DNA from: Streptomyces sp. 2131.1
GTDB lineage: Bacteria; Actinomycetota; Actinomycetes; Streptomycetales; Streptomycetaceae
Assembly (NCBI RefSeq): GCF_900105515.1
Contig: NZ_FNSY01000001.1
Coordinates: forward strand, 868,001-932,000
Direction: 5' to 3'
DNA: 64,000 nucleotides
The position numbers and the translations under genes were made by a program. Positions within the stretch are counted from its first letter, which is position 1. The number at the start of each line of letters is the position of its first letter. The notes below the pieces were generated by a model, which saw nothing but the letters and a program-made list of their open reading frames with translations, was not told the DNA's origin and made no database searches. Of the stretch, positions 51,851 through 60,171 are shown piece by piece.

Positions 51851-52385
51851 CCGCCCAGCGTTCGTGGTCCCGCCAGGCGCCGTCGATGTGCAGGAAGTCC
51901 GGCGAGAAGCCTTCGAGGCGGAAGCCCGCCCGGCGCACCAGGGCAAGTGAACCCGCGTTGTCCGGCTGGATGTTGGCCTCCAGCCGGTGGAGCCCGAGCG
52001 GGCCGAGGGCATGGTCCAGGACGAGGTCCATGCCCTCGCTCATGAGGCCGCGCCCGGCCGCGTGGGCGAAGACTCCGTAGCCGAGCGCACCGCAGCGGAA
52101 GGCACCGGCGACGATGTTGTTGATGTTGATGAACCCGGCGATCGCGCCGTCGCCGGGTCCGCCCACCGGGTCACGCTCGCACACGAGGAAGCCCGCCCGC
52201 GTGGGATCGTCGATGAGCGCACCCGCGTAGGCGGCGTACGCCTCGGGGGTGGTGGGCGGGAACAGCCAGGGCCGGTGCACGGCGGCGCTCTCCCGGGCCC
52301 GTGCGGTGAACTCGTCGGCGTCGCCGAGCGTGAAGGGGCGGATCGCGGTGCGCGGTCCCTCGGACAGGTAGAGGGTGTCGGACAT
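51822..52385 (-). CDS. GNAT family N-acetyltransferase (RimJ-like)
   Basis: A 187-residue GNAT protein. The N-terminus TAIRPFTLGDADEFTARARES is typical of RimJ/RimL-type enzymes, and the acetyl-CoA region is LGYGVFAHAAGRGLMSEG, then LGLHRLEANIQPDNAGSLAL. It may acetylate a protein N-terminus or a small amine. It has no ribosome site, but TACGCT lies 6 nt before the ATG, so it is probably leaderless. It overlaps the transketolase 3' end. Confidence 0.88.
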   Translation of the reverse strand: MSDTLYLSEGPRTAIRPFTLGDADEFTARARESAAVHRPWLFPPTTPEAYAAYAGALIDDPTRAGFLVCERDPVGGPGDGAIAGFININNIVAGAFRCGALGYGVFAHAAGRGLMSEGMDLVLDHALGPLGLHRLEANIQPDNAGSLALVRRAGFRLEGFSPDFLHIDGAWRDHERWAVTAEMRRPA

Positions 52386-52397
52386 CGTTCCAGCGTA
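52386..52397 (-). promoter_or_regulatory. Putative leaderless promoter of the acetyltransferase gene (-10 box)
   Basis: TACGCT (complement of 52392-52397), 6 nt before the ATG. A -35 box at normal spacing would fall inside the terminator hairpin just upstream. Confidence 0.45.
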
Positions 52398-52399
52398 GA

Positions 52400-52443
52400 A
52401 CGGCCGTGCGGCCGGGGCTTGTCGGCCCCGGCCGCACGGCCGT
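52400..52443. terminator. Terminator hairpin after the LapA-like gene
   Basis: A perfect 19-bp stem (52400-52418 with 52425-52443) and 6-nt loop. It should end the transcript from the peptidase operon and LapA-like gene and isolate the acetyltransferase gene. Confidence 0.85.
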
Positions 52444-52455
52444 CGCGCGGTGCCC

Positions 52456-52695
52456 CTACTTGGGCCGCCGGCGGAAGACGTACGCGCCGCAGGCCATGCC
52501 TGCCACGAACATCACGATCAGCCACACGTAGAGCGGTGCCGTCACCAGCGGGACGATGAGGCGGACCTCGACGTCCTCGGTGTTCTCAGCGATGAAGACG
52601 ACCGAGAGCACCGCGATGACGAGGACCAGGATGCGGCCCGGGGTGAAGGCCCCGCTGCCGCTCTTCCCGCTGCTCGACACGTGCTTCGGGCTCAT
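52456..52695 (-). CDS. LapA-domain small membrane protein
   Basis: A 79-residue protein with two membrane helices (ILVLVIAVLSVVFIAENTED and a second around YVWLIVMFVAGMACGAYVF) and a basic C-terminus RRRPK. The ENTEDVEVRLI linker between helices is characteristic of the LapA domain (DUF1049), whose E. coli member helps control lipopolysaccharide assembly; the role in Gram-positives is unknown. ATG 52695 has GGAAGGGGG upstream. It follows the LD-carboxypeptidase by 121 bp. Confidence 0.85.
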   Translation of the reverse strand: MSPKHVSSSGKSGSGAFTPGRILVLVIAVLSVVFIAENTEDVEVRLIVPLVTAPLYVWLIVMFVAGMACGAYVFRRRPK

Positions 52696-52816
52696 GAGCA
52701 GCCCCCTTCCCGGCCCTGTACGGCCGTCGCCCCGGGGCTCCAGCATGGCGCCGCCCCCGTCCCCGGCGGCACAGATGTACGGCCATCCGGGTGACGGGGG
52801 CAGCGGAAGCGGCAGG

Positions 52817-53761
52817 TCAGAGCAGTGCGGGCACCTCGACCGTGAGGGTGGCCGGGCCGCCGTCCGCCGGGGCGTCGAGCACCGCCGGCACTCCGAGCGG
52901 GACGGTGAGCCCGGTGGGTCCGTGCCCGAAGCCCAGCTCCTCGACGACTGGAACGCCCAGCCCGCCGAGCCGGTCCGCGAGCACCGCCCGCACCTTCTCG
53001 TACGGCCCGCAACCCGCCCAGGACCCGCAGGCGACCCCGGCGACGCCGTCGAGCGCGCCGGCCCGCAGCAGCTGGGTGAGGATGCGGTCGAGGCTGTACG
53101 GGTCCTCGGTGGTGTCCTCGATGACGAGCAGCCCGCCCCTGGTCGAGGTGCGGCCGTGCGGGGTTCCCAGGTCGGCGGCGAGCAGGCTGACACAGCCGCC
53201 GTACGTGATGCCGCGCGCCCGGCCCGGCACCAGCGCCCGCGCCTCCTCCAGGCCCAGGGTCGGCTGCGTCTCCGGCTCGAACAGGGTGGCCCGCAGGGAC
53301 TCCTGGGTGCGCGGGTCCTTGAGGAAGGTCTCGGTCCCCACCATGGGCCCGTGCAGGGTGGCGAACCCGGCCCGCAGCGCGAACGCCTCGTGGAGCACGG
53401 TGATGTCGCTGTAGCCGACGAACACCTTGGGCCCGGCGGCCCGCACCGCCGCCCAGTCCACCAGGTCGACCATGCGGTGTGCCCCGTACCCGCCGCGCGC
53501 GCAGATCACCGCGTCCACGGACGGGTCGCACCAGGCGTCCCGGAAGTCCCGGGCGCGCGCCCCGTCCGCACCGGCGAGGTAGTCCAACTCCCGGTGCACA
53601 TCGCGCACATGGGGCATCGGTACGGGGTCGAGGCCCCAGCCGCGCAGGATGTCGAGGCCCGGTTCGAGCCGGTCGGCGGGGACGGGTCCGCTCGGGGAGA
53701 CCACGGCGACCCGGGCCCCCGGCCGCAGCCGGGAGGGCCGGGTCAGCGGGGCGAGGGTCAC
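52817..53761 (-). CDS. LD-carboxypeptidase (peptidase family S66)
   Basis: A 314-residue S66 peptidase. The family cuts the bond between meso-diaminopimelate and the terminal D-Ala of cell-wall tetrapeptides during recycling. The Ser-Glu-His triad regions are GYSDITVLHEA (Ser), VIEDTTEDPYS (Glu) and GFGHGPTGLTVP (His). ARGGYGAHRMVDLVDW is also typical. GTG 53761 overlaps the S9 peptidase stop by 4 bp (GTGA). There is no signal peptide, so it acts in the cytoplasm. Confidence 0.92.
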   Translation of the reverse strand: MTLAPLTRPSRLRPGARVAVVSPSGPVPADRLEPGLDILRGWGLDPVPMPHVRDVHRELDYLAGADGARARDFRDAWCDPSVDAVICARGGYGAHRMVDLVDWAAVRAAGPKVFVGYSDITVLHEAFALRAGFATLHGPMVGTETFLKDPRTQESLRATLFEPETQPTLGLEEARALVPGRARGITYGGCVSLLAADLGTPHGRTSTRGGLLVIEDTTEDPYSLDRILTQLLRAGALDGVAGVACGSWAGCGPYEKVRAVLADRLGGLGVPVVEELGFGHGPTGLTVPLGVPAVLDAPADGGPATLTVEVPALL

Positions 53762-55746
53762 TTCTTCAGCTCCAGGGCCGGGACGTCCGGCCTGTCGAAG
53801 CCGAACACCTGGGCGTACAGGGAGAGTTCCGACTCCAGCGCGTCGATCATCGTGTCGGCGCGGCGGAAGCCGTGTCCCTCCCCCGCGTAGGTGCGGTACG
53901 CGTGCGGGATGCCGCGCCCCTCGACGGCGGCCAGGAAGCGCTCGCACTGCACGGGCGGGCAGATGGGGTCGTCCTCGCCCTGGAGCAGCAGGAACGGCGT
54001 GGTGAGCCGGTCGGTGCGGGTGACCGGGGAGCGTTCGCGGTAGCGCTCGGGGACCTCGGCGAGGGGGCCGACCAGCGATTCCAGGTAGCGGGACTCGAAG
54101 TCGTGGGTCTCGTCGGTGCCCCAGCCGGCCAGGTCGAGGATGGGGTAGATGATGGTGCCGCAGGCGTAGACACCGGTGCCGGTCAGGGACGCGGCGCTGG
54201 TCCAGCCGCCGGCGCTGCCGCCCCGGACGGCGAGCCGGTCCGGGTCGGCGGTGCCCTCGGCGGCGAGCGCCCCGGCGACGGCCGCGCAGTCCTCCACGTC
54301 GACGATGCCCCACTGCTCGCGCAGCCGGTTGCGGTACTCGCGGCCGTAGCCGGCGGAGCCGCCGTAGTTCACCTCGGCGACGCCGATGCCGCGTGAGGTG
54401 AAGTACGCGACCTCCAGGTCCAGGACGAGCGCGGCGTGGCCGGTGGGCCCGCCGTGCGCCCACACCACGTAGGGCGGCAGTTCGCCCTCGGGGCCGGTGT
54501 GCCCGGGGTTGCGCGGCGGGTAGATCTGGGCGTGGATCTCGCGTCCGCCGGGCCCGGTGAAGGTGCGCAGGACGGGTTGCGGGTAGTACGCGGGGTCGAC
54601 TGCGTCCTCGTGCGGGGTGCCGATGATCCGGGTGTGCCCGGTGGCGGTGTCCAGCTCCACGATCTCGTAGCCGCTGTGCGGGCTCGCGGCGACGCCGGTG
54701 ACGCGGCTGCCCCGGACGGTGAGGTTGGGCGCCCACTCGGTCCAGGGGCCCGCGATGTCGACGAGGTCGCAGGTCTCCGGGTCGAGGATGCCGAGGGTGG
54801 TGGTGCCGGTGCCGTGGAGGGTGGCGATCAGCCCGTTCTCCAGAGGGCGGAACCAGGCGAGACCGATCTTCCACAGCGGTCCGGCGAACTCCTCGTCGCG
54901 CGGGCAGAGATTTTCGGTCTCCCCGGTGTCCGGGTCGAGCCGGCACAGGTTCCACCAGCCGCTGCGGTCGCTCGCCAGGAGGAGCCGCCCGTCGGCGGTC
55001 CACTGGATCTGCGGCACGGACTCGTCGGGGCCGCCGGCGACGACGCGCGGGTCGCGGAAGGTGCCGTCGTCCGCGATGCCGGCGACCAGCACCTCGGTGC
55101 CGTCCCACGGCATGCGCGGGTGGTCCCAGCCGATCCAGGCGGCGCGGCACCCGTCCGGCGAAACCTCGGGTGCGGTGACGAACCGGTGCCGCTCGCCGGT
55201 GAGTTCGCGTACGGCCGAGCGGTCGTCGGCCGCCGATCCGTCCAGCGGTACGGCGGCGAGGACCCGGCGCAGGTCGGAGGGCGCGTCGCCGGTGAACTCC
55301 TCCAGCACGCACCAGACCTCGCCCGCCGCGCCCCGGGCGGGGTGCAGGCGCGGGTCGGCCCAGCGCAGTCCGCCGCCGACGGAGGAGACGGGGGTGAGCG
55401 GCCAGGGGTCGCGGTCGCCGTCGGGTTCGTACGCGTACAGCCGCTGGTCGTCGAAGTGGACGAAGACGATCAGCGGACCGCCCTGTGCGCGCTCGGTGCC
55501 GGCCCAGGGCTGTCCGCCGTACTCGATGACGCGGCTGCGGACGTTCCAGGGGGCGGGCAGCTCGGTGGTGGTGCCGTCGGCGGTGTGGCGGACGAGGGCG
55601 CGCCGGCCGGCCTCGGCGGGGCGCGGCGCGGTCCACCACAGCTCGTCGCCGACCGCGCCCGCGTATTCGGGGCGGCCGTCGTGGGAGGCGGCGAGGGCGG
55701 CGTCGATCGGCGAGGGCCAGCTGCCGTGGGGCTGTGTGGTGGCCAT
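53758..55746 (-). CDS. S9 family peptidase (prolyl oligopeptidase/acylaminoacyl-peptidase type)
   Basis: A 662-residue serine peptidase. The N-terminal 400 residues form a beta-propeller (VSPDGCRAAWIGWDHPRMPW, WTADGRLLLASDRSGWWNL). The C-terminal alpha/beta hydrolase has nucleophile Ser in RGGSAGGWT, Asp in LQGEDDPICPP and His in GEGHGFRR. The family cleaves short peptides. There is no signal peptide. It starts 24 bp after the M20 gene and overlaps the LD-carboxypeptidase. Confidence 0.93.
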   Translation of the reverse strand: MATTQPHGSWPSPIDAALAASHDGRPEYAGAVGDELWWTAPRPAEAGRRALVRHTADGTTTELPAPWNVRSRVIEYGGQPWAGTERAQGGPLIVFVHFDDQRLYAYEPDGDRDPWPLTPVSSVGGGLRWADPRLHPARGAAGEVWCVLEEFTGDAPSDLRRVLAAVPLDGSAADDRSAVRELTGERHRFVTAPEVSPDGCRAAWIGWDHPRMPWDGTEVLVAGIADDGTFRDPRVVAGGPDESVPQIQWTADGRLLLASDRSGWWNLCRLDPDTGETENLCPRDEEFAGPLWKIGLAWFRPLENGLIATLHGTGTTTLGILDPETCDLVDIAGPWTEWAPNLTVRGSRVTGVAASPHSGYEIVELDTATGHTRIIGTPHEDAVDPAYYPQPVLRTFTGPGGREIHAQIYPPRNPGHTGPEGELPPYVVWAHGGPTGHAALVLDLEVAYFTSRGIGVAEVNYGGSAGYGREYRNRLREQWGIVDVEDCAAVAGALAAEGTADPDRLAVRGGSAGGWTSAASLTGTGVYACGTIIYPILDLAGWGTDETHDFESRYLESLVGPLAEVPERYRERSPVTRTDRLTTPFLLLQGEDDPICPPVQCERFLAAVEGRGIPHAYRTYAGEGHGFRRADTMIDALESELSLYAQVFGFDRPDVPALELKK

Positions 55747-55770
55747 GGGTGTCGGTCTCCCCCTAGTGGT

Positions 55771-57114
55771 TCAGGCGGTGCGCAGGTAGTGGTCCAGGAC
55801 TCGGACGCCGAAGTGCAGCGCGTCGACGGGGACGCGCTCGTCCACGCCGTGGAAGAGGGCCTGGTAGTCGAAGCCGACGGGCAGCTTCAGCGGCGAGAAG
55901 CCGTAGCCGGTGATGCCGAGCCGGGAGAACTGCTTGGCGTCGGTACCGCCGGACATGCAGTACGGCACGACGTGCGCGTCCGGGTCGAACCGCTCGATGG
56001 CGGCGCGGAGTTTGCCGTACGTGGGTGAGTCGACGGGGGCCTGGAGGGCGACCTCGCGGTGGGCGAACTCCCAGTCGACACAGGGTCCGGTGAGCCGGTC
56101 CAGGGTGGCGTGGAACTCCTCGTCGCCGCCGGGCACGGTCCGGCCGTCGATGTGGGCGGTGGCGTGGCCCGGGATGACGTTGACCTTGTAACCGGCGTCC
56201 AGCATCGTCGGGTTGGAGCTGTTGCGGACGGTCGGGGCGACGAGTGCGGCGGCCGGCCCCATCTTGCCGAGGAGTTCGTCGACGTCGAAGCCCGGGGCGT
56301 CGAGGTCGGGGTGGATGCCGTGCAGCGCGGCGATCTCGGCGAGTGCGGCGCGGACCGTGGGGGTGAGCCGGACGGGCCACTCGTACTCGCCGATGCGGGT
56401 GACGGCGGCGGCGAGCGCGGTGACGGCGTTGGCGCGGTTGACCTTGGAGCCGTGGCCTGCCTTGCCGTGGGCGGTCAGCTTCAGCCATCCGGTGCCGCGT
56501 TCGCCGGCCCCGATGGGGTACAGCGGCATGTTCGGCCCGGCGTGGAACGTGAAGGCGCCGGACTCGCTGATGCCCTCCGTACACCCCTCGAAGAGAGCGG
56601 CGTGCCGATCGGCGAGGAACCCGGCACCGTCGGCGGCGCTGGCCTCCTCGTCGGCGGTGTAGGCGATGACGATGTCGCGGCGTGGGCGGATGCCGGCGCG
56701 GGCCCAGAACCGGACGACGGCCAGGACCATCGCGTCCATGTTCTTCATGTCGATGGCGCCGCGTCCCCACACCTCGCCGTCCCGGATCTCGCCGGAGAAG
56801 GGGTGCACGGTCCAGTCGGCGGCCTCGGCGGGCACCACGTCCAGATGGCCGTGGACCAGGAGCGCGGGGGCGGACGGGTCGGTGCCGGGGATGCGGGCGA
56901 CGACGTTGGTGCGGCCGGGGGTGCGTTCCAGGAGCGCGGGTTCGAGGCCGGTGGCGGCGAGGCGCTCGGCGACGTACTCGGCGGCGGGGCGTTCGCGGCA
57001 GTCACCGCCACCCCGGTTGGTGGTGTCGATGCGGATCAGTTCGGAGGTGAACGTCACCGATTCGTCGAGCGCGAGGGCGTCGACGGAGTCCTGGGGGGCG
57101 GTCGCCTCAGCCAT
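55771..57114 (-). CDS. M20 family zinc peptidase (dipeptidase/carboxypeptidase type)
   Basis: A 447-residue M20 metallopeptidase. Metal and catalytic residues are in LLVHGHLDVVPAE (His, Asp), GRGAIDMKNMDA (bridging Asp), YTADEEASAADG (Glu-Glu) and a final His in ALFHGVDERVPVD. The dimerisation domain lies between about residues 200 and 320. It hydrolyses a dipeptide or acylated amino acid. Its start overlaps the 3' end of dppA by 8 bp. Confidence 0.92.
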   Translation of the reverse strand: MAEATAPQDSVDALALDESVTFTSELIRIDTTNRGGGDCRERPAAEYVAERLAATGLEPALLERTPGRTNVVARIPGTDPSAPALLVHGHLDVVPAEAADWTVHPFSGEIRDGEVWGRGAIDMKNMDAMVLAVVRFWARAGIRPRRDIVIAYTADEEASAADGAGFLADRHAALFEGCTEGISESGAFTFHAGPNMPLYPIGAGERGTGWLKLTAHGKAGHGSKVNRANAVTALAAAVTRIGEYEWPVRLTPTVRAALAEIAALHGIHPDLDAPGFDVDELLGKMGPAAALVAPTVRNSSNPTMLDAGYKVNVIPGHATAHIDGRTVPGGDEEFHATLDRLTGPCVDWEFAHREVALQAPVDSPTYGKLRAAIERFDPDAHVVPYCMSGGTDAKQFSRLGITGYGFSPLKLPVGFDYQALFHGVDERVPVDALHFGVRVLDHYLRTA

Positions 57115-57940
57115 ACTGCTCCTCCACGGCGGACGAGACGATCGTCGTCACCGCCTTGAACGTGCGGATACCTTCGTACATCGTCGCGCTGGTGTAGGAG
57201 ACCCGCCTCTCGCCGCTCGGCGCGACGCCGGGCACGACGGTGGCCGCCGCGGCCAGGTGTTCGGCGTCGAACTCCAGCTCCACGTTGAACGGGCCGCCCT
57301 CCACCGGCGTGTACCGGCCGGCCAGGGACACGGCCCCGGCGGCGGCCGCCCGGATGTCGGCGGCGGTCCGGGCGGGGGTGCGGCAGACGGCGGCGTAGCG
57401 CGACACGTAGTCCTTGACGGCCACCTTCGCCGCGTCGGGGGCGTATCCCTCGGCGTCCACGCAGGTCAGGTCGTCGCCGGTGACGAGGACGACGGGGACC
57501 CCGTACTCGGCGGCGACGTGGGCGTTGAGCAGTCCCTCGCTCGCCCGGACGCCGTCCAGCCAGACGCCGGTGATGGAGTTGGCGAGGTACGTGTGGGCCA
57601 GGACGCCCTCCGTGCCGGCGCCGGTGTGGTAGCCGACGAACGCGACCGCGTCGACGTCACCGTGCTGGATGCCCTCGACCATGCTGAGCGACTTGTGCTT
57701 GCCGGTGAGCATCTGGACGCGCTCGTCCATGCGCTCGAGCAGCAGGTTGCGCATGGTCCAGTGGGCCTCGTTGATCAGCACCTCGTCCGCTCCCCCGTCG
57801 AAGAAGCCGAGGGCTGCGGCGTTGACGTCGGAGGTGAACAGGGAGCGGCACCGCTCCCACTGCGGCGTGCCGGGCAGCACGTCGGCCGGCCAGGTCACGC
57901 CGGTGGCGCCTTCCATGTCGGCGCTGACGAGGATCTTCAT
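57107..57940 (-). CDS. dppA: D-aminopeptidase DppA (peptidase family M55)
   Basis: A 277-residue M55 zinc peptidase that removes N-terminal D-amino acids such as D-Ala. The metal site is intact: Asp8 and Glu10 in SADMEGATG, His60 in INEAHW, His105 in GYHTGAG and Glu135 in VRASEGLLNA. It is first in a coupled operon with M20, S9 and S66 peptidases, which suits degradation of D-amino-acid-containing cell-wall peptides. ATG 57940 has no ribosome site, but TACCGT lies 8 nt upstream, so the mRNA is probably leaderless. Confidence 0.9.
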   Translation of the reverse strand: MKILVSADMEGATGVTWPADVLPGTPQWERCRSLFTSDVNAAALGFFDGGADEVLINEAHWTMRNLLLERMDERVQMLTGKHKSLSMVEGIQHGDVDAVAFVGYHTGAGTEGVLAHTYLANSITGVWLDGVRASEGLLNAHVAAEYGVPVVLVTGDDLTCVDAEGYAPDAAKVAVKDYVSRYAAVCRTPARTAADIRAAAAGAVSLAGRYTPVEGGPFNVELEFDAEHLAAAATVVPGVAPSGERRVSYTSATMYEGIRTFKAVTTIVSSAVEEQYG

Positions 57941-57954
57941 GCGGCCACACGGTA
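57941..57954 (-). promoter_or_regulatory. Putative leaderless promoter of the dppA operon (-10 box)
   Basis: TACCGT (complement of 57949-57954) ends 8 nt before the dppA ATG, and a terminator for the preceding gene lies just upstream, so a promoter here is expected. Confidence 0.45.
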
Positions 57955-58013
57955 CGCGCCGATGAACGCGCAGGCCAGGGGTGCCGGACACGCCACAGGT
58001 CCATTCCAATGGT

Positions 58014-58044
58014 GTCCCCGGCGGCCGTGCGGGCCGCCGGGGAC
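58014..58044 (-). terminator. Terminator after the aldo/keto reductase
   Basis: A perfect 13-bp stem (58014-58026 with 58032-58044) and 5-nt loop, just past the reductase stop. Confidence 0.8.
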
Positions 58045-58054
58045 CACCGGGGCG

Positions 58055-59056
58055 TCAGCCGTTCTTGGCGCCCTTCAGGAGCTGCTCGATGCGGGCGAGT
58101 TCCTCGTCGGTGAAGTCCAGGCTGCGGACCGTCTCGACGTTGTTCTCCAGCTGGGCGACGCTGCTCGCGCCGACCACGGCGGAGGTGACGCGCCCGCCGC
58201 GCAGCACCCAGGCCAGGGCCAGCTGGGCGAGCGACTGGCCGCGCGCGGCGGCGAGTTCGTTGAGTTCGCGCAGCCGTGTCACCAGGTCCGGGGTGACCGC
58301 CTCGGCCGACAGGAAGGGGCTGTTCCCCGCGGCGCGGGAGCCCTCCGGGATGCCGTCGAGGTAGCGGTCGGAGAGGATGCCCTGCTCCAGCGGGGAGTAG
58401 GCGATGGAGCCGACGCCCAGCTCGTCCAGGGCGGTGAGCAGTCCGTCCTCGGGGCGGCGGTCGAGCATCGAGTAGCGCGGCTGGTGGATCAGGAGCGGGG
58501 TGCCGAGCTCCTTCAGGATGCGGGCGGCCTCGCGGGTCTGCTCGGGTGAGTAGTTGGAGACGCCGACGTACAGCGCCTTGCCCTGTCGTACGGCCGCGTC
58601 GAGGGCGCCCATGGTCTCTTCGAGCGGGGTCTCGGGGTCGGGCCGGTGGGAGTAGAAGATGTCGACGTAGTCCAGGCCGAGCCGGGTCAGGCTCTGGTCC
58701 AGCGACGACAGCAGGTTCTTGCGCGAACCCCACTCGCCGTACGGGCCGTCCCACATCAGGTAGCCGGCCTTGGTGGAGACGATGATCTCGTCCCGGTGCG
58801 CGGCGAAGTCCGTGGCGAGCGCCCGGCCCATCGCGGTCTCGGCGGAGCCGGGCGGCGGGCCGTAGTTGTTGGCCAGGTCGAAGTGGGTGATGCCGAGGTC
58901 GAAGGCGCGGCGCAGGATGTCGCCCTGGGTCTGCGGCGTCCGGTCCCCGCCGAAGTTGTGCCACAGGCCGAGCGACAGGGCGGGCAGCTTCAGGCCGCTG
59001 CGCCCGGTGCGCCGGTAGGGCATGTTCTCGTAGCGGTCGGCGGACGGGATGTACAT
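58055..59056 (-). CDS. Aldo/keto reductase (YghZ/AKR14-like)
   Basis: A 333-residue reductase. The tetrad is Asp60 (THFDLANN), Tyr65 (NNYGPPPGSAE), Lys96 (VSTKAGY) and His137 (IFYSHRPDP). NNYGPPPGSAE and GYLMWDGPYGEWGSRKNLL match the L-glyceraldehyde-3-phosphate reductase/YghZ group, which detoxifies short aldehydes. ATG 59056 has GGAG 7 nt upstream; GTG 59068 is the alternative. It is divergent from a LysR gene, the likely regulator. A 69-bp piece coding residues 207-229 recurs at 60076-60144. Confidence 0.93.
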   Translation of the reverse strand: MYIPSADRYENMPYRRTGRSGLKLPALSLGLWHNFGGDRTPQTQGDILRRAFDLGITHFDLANNYGPPPGSAETAMGRALATDFAAHRDEIIVSTKAGYLMWDGPYGEWGSRKNLLSSLDQSLTRLGLDYVDIFYSHRPDPETPLEETMGALDAAVRQGKALYVGVSNYSPEQTREAARILKELGTPLLIHQPRYSMLDRRPEDGLLTALDELGVGSIAYSPLEQGILSDRYLDGIPEGSRAAGNSPFLSAEAVTPDLVTRLRELNELAAARGQSLAQLALAWVLRGGRVTSAVVGASSVAQLENNVETVRSLDFTDEELARIEQLLKGAKNG

Positions 59057-59131
59057 GCGGGGCTCCACGGGAGAGGTGTTCCGGCCATGACCGGCGGGAC
59101 ACCCCCAGGCTCGCGCACTTCGATCCAGCAG

Positions 59132-59177
59132 TCCAACAGGAGATTCCGCTTGGATTCAGGGCCTAGAGTTCTCAATC
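59132..59177. promoter_or_regulatory. LysR-type inverted repeat and leaderless promoter region
   Basis: TCCAA (59132-59136) and TTGGA (59150-59154) form an inverted repeat 13 nt apart, the layout of LysR recognition sites. TAGAGT at 59164-59169 is 8 nt before the LysR ATG and a good -10 candidate. The 121-bp gap serves both divergent genes. Confidence 0.5.
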
Positions 59178-60068
59178 ATGGAGTTGCGCCAGCTGGAACA
59201 TTTCGTGGCCGTCGCCGAGGAACGGCATTTCACCCGGGCGGCCGAGCGGGTCGCCGTGTCGCAGTCCGGCCTGTCCGCCTCCGTGCGGGCGCTGGAGCAG
59301 GAGCTGCGGACACCGCTGTTCAGCCGGACCACGCGCAGCGTACGGCTGACCGAGGCCGGGCGCGCCCTGCTGGTCGAGGCGGAGCGCACGCTGGCCGGGG
59401 TGCGGGCCGCGAAGGAGGCCGTCGACGCGGTACGGGGGCTGCTGCGCGGGACCCTGTCGGTGGGCGTGGAGCAGTGTGTGGCCGGGCTGCGGTTGCCCCG
59501 GCTGCTCGCCGCCTTTCACCGCGCCCACCCGCACATGGAGATCCGGCTGCGCCAGGAGGGCACGGCGAAGCTGGTGGACGGTGTGGCGGGCGGCCGGCTG
59601 GACATCGCGTTCGCCGCGACGGTGGACCGGGCCGGGTGGCGCGGGGAGCTGGTCCCGCTGGCCCGGGAGCCGATGGTGCTGCTGTGCGCGCCGGGGCACC
59701 GGCTGGCGGCGGCGGACCGGGCCGGCTGGGCGGAGCTGGCCGGAGAGCCGTTCATCGACTTCCACCCGGACTTCGGGCCGCGCCGCGCGGCCGACGCGGC
59801 GTTCACGGCGGCCGGGGTGCGGCGCACGGTGGCGCTGGAGGTGACCGACGTCCACAGCCTGCTGGAGCTCGTGCACGAGCAGCTGGGCATCGCGCTCGTC
59901 CCGCACCACTTCTCCCGCAAGCCCGAGGCGCGGGGACTGACGGCGGTGCGGCCGGCCGGGGCGGAGGAGACGTACTACGAGAGCGCCGTGGTGCTCCCCG
60001 AGGCGCGGGCGCTGAGCCCGGGCGCGCGGGCCCTGATGGCGCTGCTGCGCGACGACTCGGGGAGCTGA
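59178..60068 (+). CDS. LysR family transcriptional regulator
   Basis: A 296-residue LysR regulator. The helix-turn-helix region is MELRQLEHFVAVAEERHFTR with AVSQSGLSASVRALE, followed by a two-lobed sensor domain (LSVGVEQCVAG, VLLCAPGHRLAA). It is divergent from the aldo/keto reductase, which it probably controls. There is no ribosome site; the start appears leaderless. Its 3' end is followed at once by the reductase-derived repeat. Confidence 0.93.
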   Translation: MELRQLEHFVAVAEERHFTRAAERVAVSQSGLSASVRALEQELRTPLFSRTTRSVRLTEAGRALLVEAERTLAGVRAAKEAVDAVRGLLRGTLSVGVEQCVAGLRLPRLLAAFHRAHPHMEIRLRQEGTAKLVDGVAGGRLDIAFAATVDRAGWRGELVPLAREPMVLLCAPGHRLAAADRAGWAELAGEPFIDFHPDFGPRRAADAAFTAAGVRRTVALEVTDVHSLLELVHEQLGIALVPHHFSRKPEARGLTAVRPAGAEETYYESAVVLPEARALSPGARALMALLRDDSGS

Positions 60069-60075
60069 GGCCGGG

Positions 60076-60144
60076 GCTCACCGCCCTGGACGAGCTGGGC
60101 GTCGGCTCCATCGCCTACTCCTCGCTGGAGCAGGGCACCCTCTC
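60076..60144 (+). pseudogene. 69-bp inverted fragment of the aldo/keto reductase gene
   Basis: This segment matches the complement of 58371-58439 at 67 of 69 bases, in inverted orientation about 1.6 kb away. It encodes LDELGVGSIAYSSLEQG, against LDELGVGSIAYSPLEQG in the reductase. Homology stops abruptly on both sides. It has no start codon and no function as a gene. Confidence 0.85.
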
Positions 60145-60171
60145 GGCGGGGAGCACCCCCGGCGCCCGGTT

